A DNA stretch of 8,745 nucleotides. It comes from JBOGWP01 sp050693875. GTDB lineage: Bacteria; Actinomycetota; CADDZG01; JAHWKV01; JBOGWP01. The stretch spans positions 1-8,745 of the forward strand of contig JBOGWP010000075.1 in the NCBI GenBank assembly GCA_050693875.1. Reading direction: 5' to 3'. The notes under the pieces are model-generated. The model was not told the DNA's origin. It made no database searches and saw only the letters and a list, made by a program, of their open reading frames with translations. Made by a program: the position numbers and the translations under genes. Shown here piece after piece: positions 1-5,724 of the stretch (within the stretch, counting starts at the first letter, position 1; every line of letters starts with the position of its first letter).

Positions 1-231
1 GACATTGAGGACGGCGGCCGGAGGCTCGGCTCGCCGAGCGAGGCCCGGCAGGCACCGAGCGAAGCGAGGCCCTGCCGGCATTTGAACAACGCCGCCGGAG
101 GCACGGCTCGCCGAGCGAAGCGACGCGGGCACCGAGCGAGCGAGGCCCTGCCGGCATTTAACAACGCCGCCGGAGGCACGGCTCGCCGAGCGAAGCGAGG
201 CGGGCCGACATTGAGGACCGCGGCCGGAGGC
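1..231. repeat. Imperfect ~76-bp direct repeat array
   Basis: Two adjacent full copies are visible, 51-127 (77 bp) and 128-202 (75 bp), differing by two single-base indels and one substitution near the end. Partial copies flank them. The edge motif at 1-25 recurs at 207-231 with one mismatch, so the array is bounded by near-identical 25-bp ends. Each full unit contains a CGAGC-GAAGCGAG-type segment and a GGCA/TGCC inverted pair around it. The heptamer GCGAAGC occurs at 59-65, 115-121, 190-196 and again at 263-269. I see no credible gene here; the reading frame at 82-279 only translates the repeat. The function is unknown. It lies downstream of the L,D-transpeptidase gene, so it could be an intergenic REP-like element. 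Confidence 0.8.
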
Positions 232-276
232 CGCCCCTTGCCTCTCTGGCCCGTACCGGGGAGCGAAGCGATCCGC

Positions 277-331
277 TAGGGCGTGGGGCTTGCGGTCGTG
301 GGGCTTGCGGTTAGGGCGTGGGGCTTGCGGT
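277..331. repeat. 15-bp tandem repeat across the 3' end of the L,D-transpeptidase gene
   Basis: The 15-mer CGTGGGGCTTGCGGT occurs identically at 282-296, 297-311 and 317-331. The first and third copies are each preceded by TAGGG, giving two identical 20-mers at 277-296 and 312-331. The third copy is translated on the minus strand as the last residues of the L,D-transpeptidase (TASPT), and the TAA stop (311-313) sits at the junction of copies two and three. Because 15 bp is five codons, copy-number change could extend or shorten the Ser/Thr/Pro tail. Confidence 0.9.
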
Positions 332-1291
332 CGCGGTGGGGTTCGGCGACTGCAGGCCGGGCAGGAGGCTCGGTAGCGGCGCCAGCGGCCCCGACCCGGT
401 GGGTGATGGCTCCGGGCTGGGAGTGGCCTCCGGGCCGCTGGCGGGAGCGTCCTCGATGGTCGGCTGTGGGTTCTCACCGGTTGGGCCGCCGTACACGTAC
501 ACGGTCATCCCGCGAGGCGCGGCGTCGTTGTAGAACCAGTCGGCGAAGGGCATCGGGATGCGGACGCACCCGTGAGAGGCGGGGTAGTTCGGCACCGAGG
601 TGCTCCCGTGCAGGGCGATGCCTCCGTTGAAGTAGGACGGTTTGTAGAGGAGCCCCAGCGGGGACTTCCGCCACGTCGGGATCTTCCAGCTCACCGTGAA
701 GGTGCCATTCGGCGTCACCGCCCGCCGGGTCCATCCCTGGGCGCGGAACAGCTTGTTGGTCCCGGTCGAGGTGGGGAGGCTGGCGCTCACCTGGCCGCCT
801 CGCACGACGAAGATCACCTGCCGCGGGAGGTCGACCTCGATGTGGTCTGGTGGGGTCGTGAAGGCGGCCTTGGGGGCCTCCGCGGTCTGCAACCGTTGGA
901 GTGTCAGGAAGTCGCCGCGTCCGGTCAACGGGAGTCCTTCAACCTTCTGGAAGGCGGTCACGCCGAACTGGGTGGCTCGGTCGAAGACCCCGTCGACCTT
1001 GCCCACAAGGTAGGTGAGCGAGGCCAAGCGCTCCTCCAACTTGACCACCTCGACGCCGGTGGACCCCACCACGAGGACGCCATCGGGGAGCGGCGTCGCG
1101 GCGACTTCGGGCTTGGCCGACGGGGCGGGAGCGGGCGGCGGCGGACGGCGCTCCCGCTTGGGGGCGACCTCGTCGGTGACGAGCACGACGGGGCCCGACG
1201 GGGCCGCCGGAAGCTCCTCGCCCGTGCCCGAGGTGACGCAGCCGGCGGCCACCAGGGCGAGCACCGCAAGCAAAGCAGCCACAGCGCGCAT
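311..1291 (-). CDS. Lipoprotein L,D-transpeptidase (YkuD) with peptidoglycan-binding domain
   Basis: Predicted 326-residue cell-wall cross-linking enzyme that would form 3-3 links between peptide stems outside the membrane. Residues 1-18 are a lipoprotein signal peptide ending VAAGC, with Cys18 as the lipid anchor. A Pro-rich linker follows (about 45-70), then a PG_binding_1-like domain (about 71-136) and a YkuD domain (about 148-295). The catalytic motif is clear: His228 in LHGS, then SHGCVRI with His240, Cys242 and Arg244. A Pro/Ser/Thr-rich tail of about 55 residues ends in the tandem repeat. The start at 1291 is chosen because it leaves a normal signal peptide. An ATG at 1339 (342 aa) has a better ribosome site (GAGAGGAAAACA) but adds an uncharged n-region. 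The extension to 1429 overlaps the divergent thyX start and is unlikely. The family call is firm; the start is not. Confidence 0.92.
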   Translation of the reverse strand: MRAVAALLAVLALVAAGCVTSGTGEELPAAPSGPVVLVTDEVAPKRERRPPPPAPAPSAKPEVAATPLPDGVLVVGSTGVEVVKLEERLASLTYLVGKVDGVFDRATQFGVTAFQKVEGLPLTGRGDFLTLQRLQTAEAPKAAFTTPPDHIEVDLPRQVIFVVRGGQVSASLPTSTGTNKLFRAQGWTRRAVTPNGTFTVSWKIPTWRKSPLGLLYKPSYFNGGIALHGSTSVPNYPASHGCVRIPMPFADWFYNDAAPRGMTVYVYGGPTGENPQPTIEDAPASGPEATPSPEPSPTGSGPLAPLPSLLPGLQSPNPTATASPTP

Positions 1292-1393
1292 GTCGAACAG
1301 TCTTTCCTGTTTCTCGCTCTCTGTCACACGGCTTTGCATTGTTTTCCTCTCGATGGGATGGGCCGCTGCCTTCCGGGGTGCCGCCGGGCTTCG

Positions 1394-1399
1394 ACGGTA
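1394..1399 (-). promoter_or_regulatory. Candidate -10 box (TACCGT) for the L,D-transpeptidase gene
   Basis: TACCGT on the minus strand fits the actinobacterial TAnnnT -10 pattern. It overlaps the plus-strand candidate box of thyX, so the two divergent promoters would share bases. The leader would be about 48 nt to the ATG at 1339, or about 96 nt to 1291. No clear -35 is seen. Confidence 0.3.
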
Positions 1400-1403
1400 G
1401 GAT
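1398..1403 (+). promoter_or_regulatory. Candidate -10 box (TAGGAT) for thyX
   Basis: TAGGAT fits TAnnnT and would place transcription start near 1410, just before the AGGGAGG ribosome site at 1412-1418. No convincing -35 is seen at 16-18 bp spacing. Confidence 0.4.
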
Positions 1404-1427
1404 CGTGAGCCAGGGAGGCCTGCCACC

Positions 1428-2120
1428 ATGCCCGCAATCGGCGACAGGATCGATGTGCTGGATCACGGCTTCGTCCGCCTCGACGCCGCCGAGGCGAGCG
1501 ACCTCTCGGTCGTGAACGGTGCCCGGGTGTCGTTCCTCCAGATCAAGGAGTCGATGGAGGAGCGCGACGAGGGCCTGATCCGGTTTCTGATGCGGGAGCG
1601 TCACGCCAGCCCCTTCGAGCACAACCTCTTCCGGTTCCACATCCGCTGCCCGATCGCGGTGGCCCGCGAGTGGATGCGGCATCGCTGGAGCAGCTTCAAC
1701 GAGCACAGCCTGCGGTACTCCTCGGCCATCGACGACTTTTACGTGCCGGAGCCCGACCAGGTTCGCTCCCAGGTGGGCAAGCCGGGGGCCTACCGGTTCG
1801 AGCCCCTCGACGAGGACACCGCACTGCGGGCTCGCGACCTGATGGCGAAGCAGTATCAAGAGGCATGGAATGCCTACCGCACGCTCCTCGAGATGGGTGC
1901 CGCCCGTGAAGTGGCACGGTTCGTCCTCCCGGTGGGTATCTACACGGAGTTCTACTGGTCGGTGAATGCGCGGTCGCTCATGAACTTCGTCTCGTTGCGC
2001 AACGCTCCTGCTGCGATGTGGGAGATTCGTCGATATGGAGAGGCAGTGGAGCAGTTCTTCGCCGAGCTGATGCCGGTGACTCATGCAGCCTTCGTCGAGT
2101 TCGGGAGGGTGGCACCGTGA
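1428..2120 (+). CDS. thyX: Flavin-dependent thymidylate synthase ThyX
   Basis: Makes dTMP from dUMP in the cytoplasm, using methylene-tetrahydrofolate as carbon donor and NADPH-reduced FAD as hydride source. The 230-residue length is normal for the family. The ThyX signature RHRxxSxNExSxRY is exact at residues 84-97 (RHRWSSFNEHSLRY). The C-terminal segment around NARSLMNFVSLR matches the usual dUMP/FAD-binding end. AGGGAGG at 1412-1418 gives a 9-nt spacing to the ATG. The stop TGA overlaps the GTG of the next gene (GTGA), so this heads a coupled three-gene unit with a PIG-L deacetylase and a zinc-binding protein. Identification is secure. Whether the organism also carries a classical ThyA cannot be seen here. 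Confidence 0.97.
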   Translation: MPAIGDRIDVLDHGFVRLDAAEASDLSVVNGARVSFLQIKESMEERDEGLIRFLMRERHASPFEHNLFRFHIRCPIAVAREWMRHRWSSFNEHSLRYSSAIDDFYVPEPDQVRSQVGKPGAYRFEPLDEDTALRARDLMAKQYQEAWNAYRTLLEMGAAREVARFVLPVGIYTEFYWSVNARSLMNFVSLRNAPAAMWEIRRYGEAVEQFFAELMPVTHAAFVEFGRVAP

Positions 2121-2866
2121 AGGACTTGGAGTTCTCCCGGGTGCTCGTGGTCGGGCCCCATCCCGACGACGCCGAGTTCGGCTGTGGCGGCGCGATGGCC
2201 CGTTGGGCTGCCGAGGGCAAGGAGGTCAACCTCTGCGTGGTCACGAACGGGGCGGCGGGATCCAACGACCCGGCGGCGCGTCGCGAGGAGCTGATCGAGA
2301 CGCGAGACCGAGAGCAGCGCGAGGCCGCGGCGATTCTGGGGATCAAGGAGGTGGTCATCCTCGGGTACGAAGACGGCTTCGTCACCGACTCGCACGAGCT
2401 GCGCCGCGACCTGATCCGGGAGATCCGCCGGCACAGGCCGGACGTGGCGATCGGGCCCGACCCCTCGAGCTTCTACTTCGAGCAGCGCTACATCAACCAT
2501 GCCGACCACCGGGCCGTGGGTCTCGCCTTTCTGGCCGCCGTCAACCCTGGATCCACCACGGTTCCGCTCTACCGGCCCGAGCTCTACGACCGTGGGTTCG
2601 AGCCGCATCAGCTGAAGGCATGCCTCCTGGCAATGTCGAACGCGCCCGACTACTTCGTCGACATCGGCGACTACGTCGACGTGAAGGTGCGGGCGCTGCG
2701 TGCCCACGTTTCACAAATGGGTGGCTGGGCCGGGCTCGAGGAAGGCGTGCGCGAGATGAGCTCCCGAATCGGCGAACACACCGGCGAGGGATACCCGCAC
2801 GCGGAGGCCTTCAAGGGGTTCGACTTCCGTCCGCGGATCGAGAGGCAGCCCCCGAGCTCGACATGA
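2117..2866 (+). CDS. PIG-L/LmbE-family zinc-dependent deacetylase
   Basis: A 249-residue member of the family that removes acetyl groups from N-acetylglucosamine-type substrates; it includes MshB, Mca and BshB. The N-terminal motif PHPDD (residues 14-18) and the NHADH motif (127-131) supply the usual zinc site, by family analogy His15, Asp18 and His131, with Asp17 as probable general base. DAEFGCGG follows the first motif as expected. The start is the GTG at 2117, which overlaps the thyX stop and has GGGAGGG at 2103-2109 seven nt upstream. An ATG at 2018 would lie deep inside thyX and adds an unrelated N-terminus. The stop overlaps the next ATG (ATGA). The substrate cannot be told from sequence; a mycothiol or bacillithiol role is only one possibility. 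Confidence 0.92.
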   Translation: MKDLEFSRVLVVGPHPDDAEFGCGGAMARWAAEGKEVNLCVVTNGAAGSNDPAARREELIETRDREQREAAAILGIKEVVILGYEDGFVTDSHELRRDLIREIRRHRPDVAIGPDPSSFYFEQRYINHADHRAVGLAFLAAVNPGSTTVPLYRPELYDRGFEPHQLKACLLAMSNAPDYFVDIGDYVDVKVRALRAHVSQMGGWAGLEEGVREMSSRIGEHTGEGYPHAEAFKGFDFRPRIERQPPSST

Positions 2867-3168
2867 CGCCGAGACGCAGCCGCCGGGACTTGCCCGAGCA
2901 ACGAGAGCGCCGAGGCCCGCGGCGGGCAGCGCCGACGCCGGCAGAGTCCATTGCCGAGCGGGTGCTCGGCCCGGGCTGGGCGCAGGTGGAGGGGTACGAG
3001 GTCAGGGAGTCGGTGCAGGCCTTGAAGCGATACCGATGCCCGTACTGCGAGGGGTGGATCGAGCCGGGCACGCCGCATCTCGTCGTGGTTCCCGTCGGGC
3101 GCAGCGAGGACCGGCGCCACTACCACACCGCGTGCTGGGCGAAACAGGCGCAGCGAAGACGGGGGTAG
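2863..3168 (+). CDS. Small Cys/His zinc-binding protein of actinobacterial type
   Basis: A 101-residue cytoplasmic protein. The first 30 residues are Arg/Pro-rich and probably disordered. The conserved part (about 35-95) has CPYC (Cys59, Cys62), then GTPH (His72), and RRHYHTACW (His86, His88, Cys91), consistent with one zinc-knuckle or ribbon site. I recall similar actinobacterial proteins with an RCPxCxxxIxPGTPH...DRRHxHTACW pattern, often labelled without basis as ATP/GTP-binding; no nucleotide-binding motif is visible here. Its ATG overlaps the PIG-L stop (ATGA) and no separate ribosome site is close, so translation is probably coupled. Function is unknown; the association with a zinc-dependent deacetylase is suggestive only. 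Confidence 0.85.
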   Translation: MTPRRSRRDLPEQRERRGPRRAAPTPAESIAERVLGPGWAQVEGYEVRESVQALKRYRCPYCEGWIEPGTPHLVVVPVGRSEDRRHYHTACWAKQAQRRRG

Positions 3169-3175
3169 CGGGCGT

Positions 3176-3189
3176 CGGCGTCAGCGCCG
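3176..3189. terminator. Short GC hairpin between convergent genes
   Basis: CGGCG (3176-3180), loop TCAG, CGCCG (3185-3189). It straddles the 12-bp gap between convergent stops at 3168 and 3181 and overlaps the minus-strand stop. The stem is only five pairs with no T-run, so a role as a two-way terminator is weakly supported. Confidence 0.25.
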
Positions 3190-3630
3190 CCGCCGGCCAA
3201 GGAGGCTGAGGATGAGCCCCGCCCCCCGGCGGAACGCAACCTCGATGAGCTTGAGCATCGGCGCGATCAACGCGACCAGCAGCAGGAAGCCCCCGATCAG
3301 CACCAGGAAGGGCCCGCTTCCTGTGTCGAGCCGGCCGATCCCGGCCCAGGCGAGCCCAAATCCGGCGGCGGCCACGATTCCCAGGGCGGCGACGCCGACG
3401 AGGAGGTTGCGCGGGACCCGCACCTCCACGCCGCGGCGCCGGCGCTCGACGAGCAGGCGGACGGCGAGCGCGCTCCATGCGGCGATCCCGATGAGGATCG
3501 GCAGGCCCCAGCCGGGGAGGACCTGGCCGACGAGGAGCACGATTCCTGCCGCCAACAAGGCCAGGGGGAGGTAGACGAGCATGACCCATCGCAGGAAGAT
3601 GCCGGCTTCTCCATCCTGCGCGGCCCTCAT
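3181..3630 (-). CDS. Hypothetical four-helix membrane protein
   Basis: A 149-residue protein with four hydrophobic stretches at about 13-36, 42-61, 75-98 and 107-130. A basic loop (VERRRRGVEVRVPR, 61-74) lies between helices two and three, and a basic C-terminus ends RRRR, suggesting cytoplasmic placement of those segments. The ATG at 3630 overlaps the stop of the upstream SRPBCC gene (ATGA), so the pair is translationally coupled. I do not recognise a family, and no catalytic motif is visible. The gene converges closely with the thyX operon, leaving just 12 bp. Confidence 0.8.
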   Translation of the reverse strand: MRAAQDGEAGIFLRWVMLVYLPLALLAAGIVLLVGQVLPGWGLPILIGIAAWSALAVRLLVERRRRGVEVRVPRNLLVGVAALGIVAAAGFGLAWAGIGRLDTGSGPFLVLIGGFLLLVALIAPMLKLIEVAFRRGAGLILSLLGRRRR

Positions 3631-4097
3631 CGCCCGTGCGGCCCCCGGCTCTCGCGCTCGACCAGCTCTTTGAGCAGCCGCGCGTCGCGGCGGAAGGTCC
3701 AGCGCATGAGGGGGGTCCAGAGGCGCATTCCCACGGCGCCCAGGAGCCCAAGTGGGGCGAACAGCAGCTCCCTCCACCACAGCTGGGTCCCCCCGTCGGC
3801 CTCGACGCACCGCATCGTCCCACCGCCTTTCACCCACCCTCCATGCTCGATCTCGAGGAGGTGCGGTGGCTCCCACCGCGTGACCGAGATCGGGTCGACA
3901 GTCGTGATGAAGCCGATGCGAATCACCGCTTCCGCCCGCGTCCCGACCCCCTCCCGCTGGGACGAGGTCAACCGGAACTCGCGGCCTTCTTTCATCCATT
4001 CCGCGAGGTGCTCCCAGTCGACGAGGTAGGGCCAGACCACCTCGGGTGGCGCGGCGATGTGCTCCGACACCTCGATCGCAACCGGGTGCTTCGGCAT
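3627..4097 (-). CDS. SRPBCC-superfamily (polyketide cyclase/START-like) protein
   Basis: A 156-residue protein with the START-like fold pattern: an N-terminal strand and helix (IEVSEHIAAPPEVVWPYLVDWEHLAEW, quoted in part as residues 8-34), central strands with GVGTRAEAVIRIG, then a closing amphipathic helix (about 125-150, with RRDARLLKELVERE). The fold makes a cavity for hydrophobic ligands; members include cyclases, lipid-binding proteins and toxin-like proteins, and the ligand here is unknown. The start is the ATG at 4097, chosen because it begins the conserved first strand and lies 8 nt after a TACCGT box, suggesting leaderless translation. Upstream frame extensions run into the divergent hydrolase gene and are rejected. 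It is coupled to the membrane protein downstream. Confidence 0.85.
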   Translation of the reverse strand: MPKHPVAIEVSEHIAAPPEVVWPYLVDWEHLAEWMKEGREFRLTSSQREGVGTRAEAVIRIGFITTVDPISVTRWEPPHLLEIEHGGWVKGGGTMRCVEADGGTQLWWRELLFAPLGLLGAVGMRLWTPLMRWTFRRDARLLKELVERESRGPHGR

Positions 4098-4105
4098 CGG
4101 ACAAA

Positions 4106-4111
4106 ACGGTA
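4106..4111 (-). promoter_or_regulatory. Candidate -10 box (TACCGT), leaderless SRPBCC gene
   Basis: TACCGT ends 8 nt before the ATG at 4097, the spacing expected when transcription begins at or next to the start codon. No Shine-Dalgarno sequence lies in between. Confidence 0.5.
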
Positions 4112-4116
4112 GCAGA

Positions 4117-4128
4117 AGAACGCGTTCT
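4117..4128. promoter_or_regulatory. 12-bp perfect palindrome, candidate shared operator
   Basis: AGAACGCGTTCT is self-complementary. It lies between the two divergent TAnnnT boxes (4106-4111 minus, 4148-4153 plus), where -35 elements of both promoters would fall. A dimeric regulator here could control both gene pairs. No regulator gene is in the window, so this is inference from position and symmetry. Confidence 0.4.
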
Positions 4129-4147
4129 CCCCTCGGGGCCGAGCCGA

Positions 4148-4153
4148 TAGAGT
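4148..4153 (+). promoter_or_regulatory. Candidate -10 box (TAGAGT), leaderless hydrolase gene
   Basis: TAGAGT ends 7 nt before the ATG at 4161, with no ribosome site between. TTCTCC at 4125-4130 is a weak -35 candidate at 17-bp spacing and overlaps the palindrome. Confidence 0.5.
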
Positions 4154-4160
4154 GGCGGGG

Positions 4161-4817
4161 ATGACGATGCGCATCTACGAGCGGATCCCCGTCGGGATGC
4201 TGCAATGCAACTGCTACATCGTCGGCGACCCCGAGACCCGCCAGGCGATCGTCATCGATCCGGGGGATCAGCCCGACGACATCCTGGCGGCGCTCGAGCG
4301 CCACGAGCTCACCGTGGTGGCCCTCGTCGCCACGCATGCGCACTTCGACCACGTGCTCGGGGCGGACGCACTCCGGGAAGGCACCGGCGCTCCCTTCTCG
4401 CTCCATCCGGACGACCTGCCGCTCCTCGAGGCGATGCAGGACCGAGGGCTGCGTTTCATGGGGGTCGAGCTTCCTCCGCCCCCCGCCGTGGACAGCCATC
4501 ACCGCGCCGGCGACGAGATCGTCGCCGGCGCGGTGCGGCTCGGCGTCGTTCACACTCCCGGCCATTCGCCGGGCAGCGTCTCGCTCGTCGCGGAGGGCGA
4601 GGCCATCTTTTCCGGCGACACGCTCTTCGCCGGTTCGATCGGCCGCACCGACCTGCCGGGTGGCGATCCCGACGGCGAGCTGGCGTCGATCCGGGAGCGC
4701 CTTTTCCCGCTGGGCGACCTCCCCGTCTATCCGGGTCATGGGCCCGAGACGTCCATCGAGCGCGAGAAGGTCGACAACCCGTTCGTCGGTATGCGCTCGG
4801 GTCTGTGGACCCCGTGA
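4161..4817 (+). CDS. Metallo-beta-lactamase-fold hydrolase (glyoxalase II-like)
   Basis: A 218-residue cytoplasmic hydrolase. The two-metal site is complete: THAHFDH (His59, His61, Asp63, His64), His135 in HTPGHSPG, Asp153 in FSGDTLF and His193 in PGHG. The opening LQCNCYIV and the SIGRTDLPGG segment are typical of the glyoxalase II/YcbL-like group, which cleaves thioesters such as S-acyl-thiol conjugates. The actual substrate is unknown, and the C-terminal substrate domain of true glyoxalase II is absent. The ATG at 4161 is chosen over GTG 4152 and ATG 4167 because it sits 7 nt after a TAGAGT box, as in leaderless genes. The stop overlaps the lipoprotein GTG (GTGA). Confidence 0.93.
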   Translation: MTMRIYERIPVGMLQCNCYIVGDPETRQAIVIDPGDQPDDILAALERHELTVVALVATHAHFDHVLGADALREGTGAPFSLHPDDLPLLEAMQDRGLRFMGVELPPPPAVDSHHRAGDEIVAGAVRLGVVHTPGHSPGSVSLVAEGEAIFSGDTLFAGSIGRTDLPGGDPDGELASIRERLFPLGDLPVYPGHGPETSIEREKVDNPFVGMRSGLWTP

Positions 4818-5221
4818 CCGTGCGGCGCGTTCCTGTGGGCCTGCTGATTGGTGCCGTTGCCGCGCTCCTCCTATTCGCGTGCGGCGGCGCCGGCTCGACC
4901 GCGCCCCCCGACTCGGGCATCCAGGGAAGCGTCGTGCTCGGCCCGACCTGCCCGGTCGAGCAGGTGGGCGTGCCGTGCCCCGACCAGCCGGTCGCGGCGA
5001 ACATCACCGCGACGGCGGTGGGTTCGGGGCAGATCCTCAAGCACGGCCGGTCGTCGGCGGACGGCAGCTTCCGGATCCCCCTCCGGCCGGGGCGGTACCT
5101 GGTCGCGGCGCAGCCGATCGGCGGCCAGGCTGGAGTGGGCGCGTCTGCGCCCCAGATCGTTTCGGTGACGGCGCATCAGTTCGCTCCGGTGACGATTCGG
5201 ATCGACAGCGGCATTCGGTGA
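4814..5221 (+). CDS. Small lipoprotein with carboxypeptidase-regulatory-like fold
   Basis: A 135-residue predicted lipoprotein. An n-region with two Arg, a hydrophobic stretch and LFAC give a lipid-anchored Cys23. The mature part begins with a short Ser/Pro segment, then a beta-rich domain (about 35-131) with GPTCPVEQVGVPCPDQP (Cys46 and Cys55, probable disulphide) and SADGSFRIPLRPGRYLV, the usual signature of transthyretin/CarboxypepD_reg-like domains that form surface beta sandwiches. The GTG at 4814 overlaps the hydrolase stop; a second in-frame GTG at 4820 would remove only two residues. No enzymatic motif is present. The role is unknown, probably binding or structural on the outer face of the membrane. 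Confidence 0.82.
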   Translation: MTVRRVPVGLLIGAVAALLLFACGGAGSTAPPDSGIQGSVVLGPTCPVEQVGVPCPDQPVAANITATAVGSGQILKHGRSSADGSFRIPLRPGRYLVAAQPIGGQAGVGASAPQIVSVTAHQFAPVTIRIDSGIR

Positions 5222-5234
5222 CCGAGCCCGAGTC

Positions 5235-5282
5235 GCTCTTCTGGCGCTGACCGCCACATATGGCGGCGCTTGCAAGAAGAGC
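5235..5282. terminator. Long inverted repeat between convergent genes, probable two-way terminator
   Basis: GCTCTTCT (5235-5242) pairs perfectly with AGAAGAGC (5275-5282). Inside is a second perfect hairpin, CCGCCA (5251-5256), loop CATA, TGGCGG (5261-5266). It sits between the lipoprotein stop (5221) and the converging DUF3054-like stop (5306). There is no T-run, which is common in GC-rich actinomycetes. Confidence 0.6.
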
Positions 5283-5305
5283 CGGCCGGCCGGCGAGGGC
5301 ATGGT

Positions 5306-5686
5306 TCAGCCCAAGGGGACGCGGTCCTCGTATCGCCTCGCCAGGACCTTCGCGGCCACGAGTCGCCACGCTCCCAGCACCGCTCCGGTCACTGCGAGGG
5401 TGACCCCCAAGAAGGTGAGGAACGCGACGCCCGTGGGATGGCCGAGCCAGATCCGGCGGATCAGCGCCGCCAGCGTGATCGCCACGATCCATGTCGCCAC
5501 GGTCACACCCCTCGCCCTTCGGCGGTAGGTGCCCAGGACGATCGCAGCCACGAACCAGGCCGCGAGCAGGGGCAGGAGCGTGCGCCCCAGGGCCCCAACC
5601 GACGGTTTGGTGTTGTGGCTTGCCAGGCCCAGGACCGAGAACGCCACGAGCACGCCGATGTCGCCGACGAAGAGGAGTCGCTTCAT
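5306..5686 (-). CDS. DUF3054-like four-helix membrane protein
   Basis: A 126-residue protein with four hydrophobic segments at about 4-22, 33-52, 62-80 and 86-109. The order of features matches my recollection of DUF3054: an Asp in the first helix (VGDIGVLVAF), a loop with SHN, helix-ending YRR, an Arg-bearing third helix (LIRRIWLG), and a last helix ending GAWRL. The family's function is unknown. The gene lies 38 nt after the RecB-like nuclease on the same strand, so co-transcription is plausible. There is no strong ribosome site; the ATG at 5686 is the only start that leaves a normal first helix. It ends close to a probable two-way terminator. Confidence 0.75.
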   Translation of the reverse strand: MKRLLFVGDIGVLVAFSVLGLASHNTKPSVGALGRTLLPLLAAWFVAAIVLGTYRRRARGVTVATWIVAITLAALIRRIWLGHPTGVAFLTFLGVTLAVTGAVLGAWRLVAAKVLARRYEDRVPLG

Positions 5687-5724
5687 GTCGGCCGTAATTG
5701 TCCCCGCTGGCGGCGCGGCGCGCG

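Noticed and set aside
82..279. Plus-strand 65-residue frame in the repeat array
   Set aside because: It only translates repeat units twice, has no ribosome site and no protein-like composition.
1292..1429. N-terminal extension of the L,D-transpeptidase to 1429
   Set aside because: It would overlap the thyX start and bury the lipoprotein signal peptide 46 residues inside.
2018..2116. Earlier ATG for the PIG-L gene
   Set aside because: It overlaps 100 bases of thyX and adds residues unlike the family; the GTG at 2117 has a good ribosome site.
4117..4128. LexA (SOS) box
   Set aside because: The actinobacterial SOS box is GAAC-N4-GTTC; here the half-sites are only two bases apart.
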